Below are positions 61,746 through 64,000 of a stretch of 64,000 nt of DNA, one piece after another (position 1 is the stretch's first letter; each line of letters starts with the position of its first letter). Source of the stretch: Chrysogorgia sp. JL179-B06 (Eukaryota; Cnidaria; Anthozoa; Scleralcyonacea; Chrysogorgiidae); contig JAYKKM010000217.1 of assembly GCA_035772405.1 (NCBI GenBank), positions 843,001 through 907,000 of the forward strand, read 5' to 3'. The position numbers were made by a program, and so were the translations under genes. Below the pieces are notes generated by a model. That model did not search any database and had not been told where the DNA came from. It saw only the letters and a list, made by a program, of their open reading frames with translations.

Positions 61746-63161
61746 CTACTTCAAGGTGTATTTGCTTACTAGATAGCCAGAGACTGCTGAGAACCCTAAC
61801 ACTATCGCAAGCATTGTCGTGTCTGACTTACTTGTGGTGGTCTGTGCCTTCTGATTGGTGGCGACCATTGTTTTCTTCACGGGTGGTACTACCAAGTGAG
61901 TCACCACATTTTCTTGGTGGACTTTTTTAGCCACAGTCGTTGGTGTTGTTGCATTCAAGCGAGTGTTCACTCCAAATCTCATGGACTCTGTGGCAATCTT
62001 TAATAAGTTGTTGTACCCAGCGATTTTGTTCTTGAGTATCACCACATTACTTGGCATTAACCATGTACTTGGCGACACTGCAAGATTTTGGACAACGTTG
62101 GTGTCTCTAATCGATTTATTCATGTTGAGAATCCATGTCGATACGTCATAGTTGATAACACTGTCAGCGAACAACTTTCGGAACTCTTGTTGGGTCTCTA
62201 GACTTCCTGCAGAACCACCAACGACTGATACGCGTGTTCTCGCTTGCGCACCAAGTGTGGAGTACACAAAGGCCTCTACGCCTTGATTTAGATATTGTAG
62301 CCCAATGTTGGTAAAGCCGTCTGACAATCGTGCGACGTATCGTTTATAATCGTTACGGGTGTCGTTGAGTGTGTAGACTCTGGTTTCACCTAGAGTGCCA
62401 TCACTCAGGACTTTATTCTGGTAGTAATGTTTTCTAGGAATCTTGGAAATCTTACCATACAATTCGTAAGCGTTGAATTCTCTACTTATTGATTTCATGG
62501 TCTCACCACCTTCCATTCTCCTGAGAAGTCTCCTAATGGTGAAGTACACATGAAATCTCATCACACTTGTGACCACAGGGTGGACTTCTTGTGACACTGA
62601 TAAATGTTGCAGTGAGACTCCACAACAGAAACTCGCACAATACGTCGCGAACACAACACGGTAGTAAGATTCGTTGTCGTCCCACTCTGACATGGTCTTT
62701 GACGTGGTGATTTGTAAGGTTGGTAGCTTTGACATGAAGTAGCTCTTTTGGTTAACAAAAACTTTGAAGTTATTCACTGGATAATTCAACACGTTTTCTA
62801 TTGGGTAGCCATCCCAAAGTCCCCAGTGGTTTTTATGACCTTTTGGTAGTGGTTGGATAGTTCCACCGCCTTGCCATATTATTGGGAACTTACTATTGTG
62901 TAGCCACTTCCACATGTTCTTATCATTTTTGAAGGTTGCGCTGGTTATGTCTGTGCTGAGGATGTCGTTGTTTTTGAAGTACACGTCGACACCTAGGATC
63001 TTACCGTCTTGTGAAATATTTGGATCGAACTCGAATTTGCTTAAAGTAGCGTGGGGGTACTTTTTGATGAGGTCTGCCTTTGCGTCGTGTGTAGCCTTCG
63101 ATGTGTTCGCCATCGCACGCTTGTAGTACTTTCCATAGTAGTCATGAAGGGCTTTCTGCAT
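61746..63161 (-). CDS. Conserved Polinton structural-type protein (471 aa) with C-terminal anchor
   Basis: Start ATG 63161. No named domain. N-terminal half: KFEFDPNISQDGKILGVDVY, IIWQGGGTIQPLPKG, a WGLWDGYPIENVLNYPVNNF stretch. Middle: ESYYRVVFATYCASFCCGVS and IPRKHYYQNKVLSDGTLGE. C-terminal Thr/Val-rich linker and a transmembrane segment TMLAIVLGFSAVSGYLVSKY at the end. Length and position next to capsid-type genes suggest a virion protein. It is too short and lacks the signature to call it the double-jelly-roll major capsid protein. It shares a 24-base divergent promoter region with the penton-like gene. Confidence 0.65.
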   Translation of the reverse strand: MQKALHDYYGKYYKRAMANTSKATHDAKADLIKKYPHATLSKFEFDPNISQDGKILGVDVYFKNNDILSTDITSATFKNDKNMWKWLHNSKFPIIWQGGGTIQPLPKGHKNHWGLWDGYPIENVLNYPVNNFKVFVNQKSYFMSKLPTLQITTSKTMSEWDDNESYYRVVFATYCASFCCGVSLQHLSVSQEVHPVVTSVMRFHVYFTIRRLLRRMEGGETMKSISREFNAYELYGKISKIPRKHYYQNKVLSDGTLGETRVYTLNDTRNDYKRYVARLSDGFTNIGLQYLNQGVEAFVYSTLGAQARTRVSVVGGSAGSLETQQEFRKLFADSVINYDVSTWILNMNKSIRDTNVVQNLAVSPSTWLMPSNVVILKNKIAGYNNLLKIATESMRFGVNTRLNATTPTTVAKKVHQENVVTHLVVPPVKKTMVATNQKAQTTTSKSDTTMLAIVLGFSAVSGYLVSKYTLK

Positions 63162-63185
63162 ATAATATACTGTATGTTATACACA
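63162..63185. promoter_or_regulatory. 24-base shared divergent promoter
   Basis: Only ATAATATACTGTATGTTATA plus a few bases separate two opposite ATG codons. It contains TATA-like words in both senses. Confidence 0.6.
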
Positions 63186-63883
63186 ATGCGAAAGTTGACG
63201 GTATTCATTGAAGGCGCAGAAAAAGTTGTGTCCTTTGACAACGCGATGATGGTCATACATGACAACCCATACATTATGGTCAAGACAGCCACTGTGTTTT
63301 GGGACTACCATAACACAACAAATGACGACAGCATTCAAGTCTTCACGCTGGATGACTCTAGGGTTGGCTCTTTTAAGAAGATTAAAGTGGGTGAAGGGTA
63401 CTTTAGCTTCGACGCATTGGTCAAAGTCTTAAAACATGAGTCTAACGAGCATAAGGTGAAACTTGAGATAGAGAAACTGACACCCACAAGCAAATGTAGA
63501 GTCAAGGTTAGTAGTTCAGCTGTGTTAGACACCCTTGGGCCTCTACTTGGTTTCGCGAGAGGTGAGGTGATTCAGAATGACTTACAGTGGCACACTAGCC
63601 CAAACGAGGTCGACATGTATAGAGGTCTGAAGTACATAGAAGTTTCGTGTGATATTGTTGAGACGGAGAGCAATGTGGGTATTGATGGGAGGCGCGCGAT
63701 GTGATCACAACATTACCAATACCCACTGAACAGTCTTTGAAGGGGTCAGTACAACGTCATGTGGACATTGAGTCCAAGGTGGGTATTAAAAAAGGTGTTT
63801 ACTCAAGTATGACGTTTCGCGTCAAACCAAATAACGACGATCTTAAAATTGGCGCGGTGTTATTGGAACTGTATATCGTGTGA
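63186..63883 (+). pseudogene. Penton/minor-capsid-like protein with one frame break
   Basis: The start is ATG 63186 (MRKLTVFIEGAEKVV); a longer frame upstream would overlap the divergent gene. The first frame (172 residues, to 63704) shows an AMMVIHDNPYIMVKTATVFW strand, FKKIKVGEGYFSFDALVKVL and LDTLGPLLGFARGEV. The next frame, without an ATG (its first codon is GTG 63701), continues with ITTLPIPTEQSLKGSV and ends GVYSSMTFRVKPN and LLELYIV at 63883. The ordering I-P-x-G-x-Y..., S..LLGF, then L-P-I...E...L is what I recall for the Polinton second capsid (penton-like) protein. The break is a one-base shift near 63690-63702. Whether it is a lesion, an assembly error or recoding is open. Confidence 0.65.
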
Positions 63884-63888
63884 ATTAT

Positions 63889-64000
63889 ATGGAGCTTGGT
63901 GTGGAAACAGAACAAGGGTTGCGAGACATCTATTATAACCCTAAGACAGGATTCAGTGGTGCAGAGAGGTTGTATCAAAGTGCGTTAGGAGACGGATTGA
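63889..64000 (+). CDS. Start of Polinton integrase (partial)
   Basis: ATG 63889, five bases after the preceding stop, opens a frame that is still open at the window edge (37 codons): GLRDIYYNPKTGFSGAERLY then QSALGDGL. The phrase IYYNPKTG..G...LY is how the N-terminus of Polinton retrovirus-like integrases begins. The catalytic core lies outside the window. It would insert the element. Confidence 0.6.
   Translation, partial: MELGVETEQGLRDIYYNPKTGFSGAERLYQSALGDGL

Larger units (their letters stand above)
52300..64000. mobile_element. Polinton/Maverick (adintovirus-like) element, right end outside the window
   Basis: Protein-primed PolB, a penton-like capsid protein, a fibre-like protein, small membrane proteins and an integrase-like start together identify a Polinton. 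The left tip is not fixed: it should lie between about 52223 and 52810, where tandem repeats occur. ATPase, protease and the double-jelly-roll major capsid protein are not in view and would be expected beyond 64000. Genes are packed with 0-25 base gaps, which is unlike the rest of the window. Confidence 0.85.

Noticed and set aside
61746..63161. Calling the 471-aa protein the major capsid protein
   Set aside because: Too short, ends with a transmembrane segment and I see no double-jelly-roll signature; the true one is probably beyond the window.

Overview
The window reads as a piece of an AT-rich invertebrate nuclear genome, most likely a cnidarian (anthozoan-like). This is judged only from the kinds of repeat families present and from recall of protein families; no search was possible. 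I see no confident host gene. Almost everything recognisable is a mobile element, often nested inside another, and most coding remnants are broken by frameshifts.

Layout. 1-0.6 kb: remnant of a Crypton-type tyrosine recombinase (DUF3504). 2.5-4.1 kb: CR1/L2-like LINE fragment, a tRNA-like SINE head and a 240-bp AT palindrome. 4.4-7.7 kb: decayed LINE with a restriction-like endonuclease domain; a second copy lies at 38.4-41.3 kb. 8.45-12.82 kb: PIF/Harbinger transposon with matching ends and a TTA target duplication, carrying a Myb-like gene and a DDE transposase, and itself holding a mariner derivative. 13.5 kb: HIRAN-like ORF. 14.6-26.6 kb: a long-terminal-inverted-repeat transposon (about 3.9 kb once insertions are subtracted) that carries a decayed BEN-domain gene; a hAT element sits in its left arm and an apparently young, intact BEL/Pao retrotransposon with identical LTRs sits in its right arm. 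26.6-34.7 kb: Copia and several Penelope-like element (PLE) pieces, one split by a Tc1/mariner-like element that in turn holds a LINE. 37.4-38.2 kb: TTAA-flanked fold-back element. 41.4-42.4 kb: Helitron helicase remnant. 42.9-47.7 kb: another PLE split by a second Tc1/mariner-like element, which contains a hAT remnant, an AACGTT-rich element and a hairpin MITE. 47.7-49.1 kb: truncated BEL/Pao. 49.4-50.5 kb: hAT zinc-finger and OTU/vertnin-like fragments.

52.3-64.0 kb is the most interesting part: most of a Polinton/Maverick (adintovirus-like) element, running off the right edge. It encodes a 1223-aa protein-primed family B DNA polymerase with two N-terminal NPxTxR repeats, a zinc-ribbon protein, small membrane proteins, a small basic protein, a thymidine kinase, a BRO-N protein, a VRR-NUC nuclease with a fused zinc finger, a putative N-myristoylated protein, a tail-fibre-like protein, a 471-aa conserved structural-type protein, a penton/minor-capsid-like protein and the first codons of what looks like the retrovirus-like integrase. 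Genes are packed nearly end to end, several start a few bases after a GTATAG/TATA-like box, and hairpins with T-runs follow the thymidine kinase. Three genes show a single-frame break, so this copy is probably an endogenous, slightly decayed one (or the assembly has small indels).
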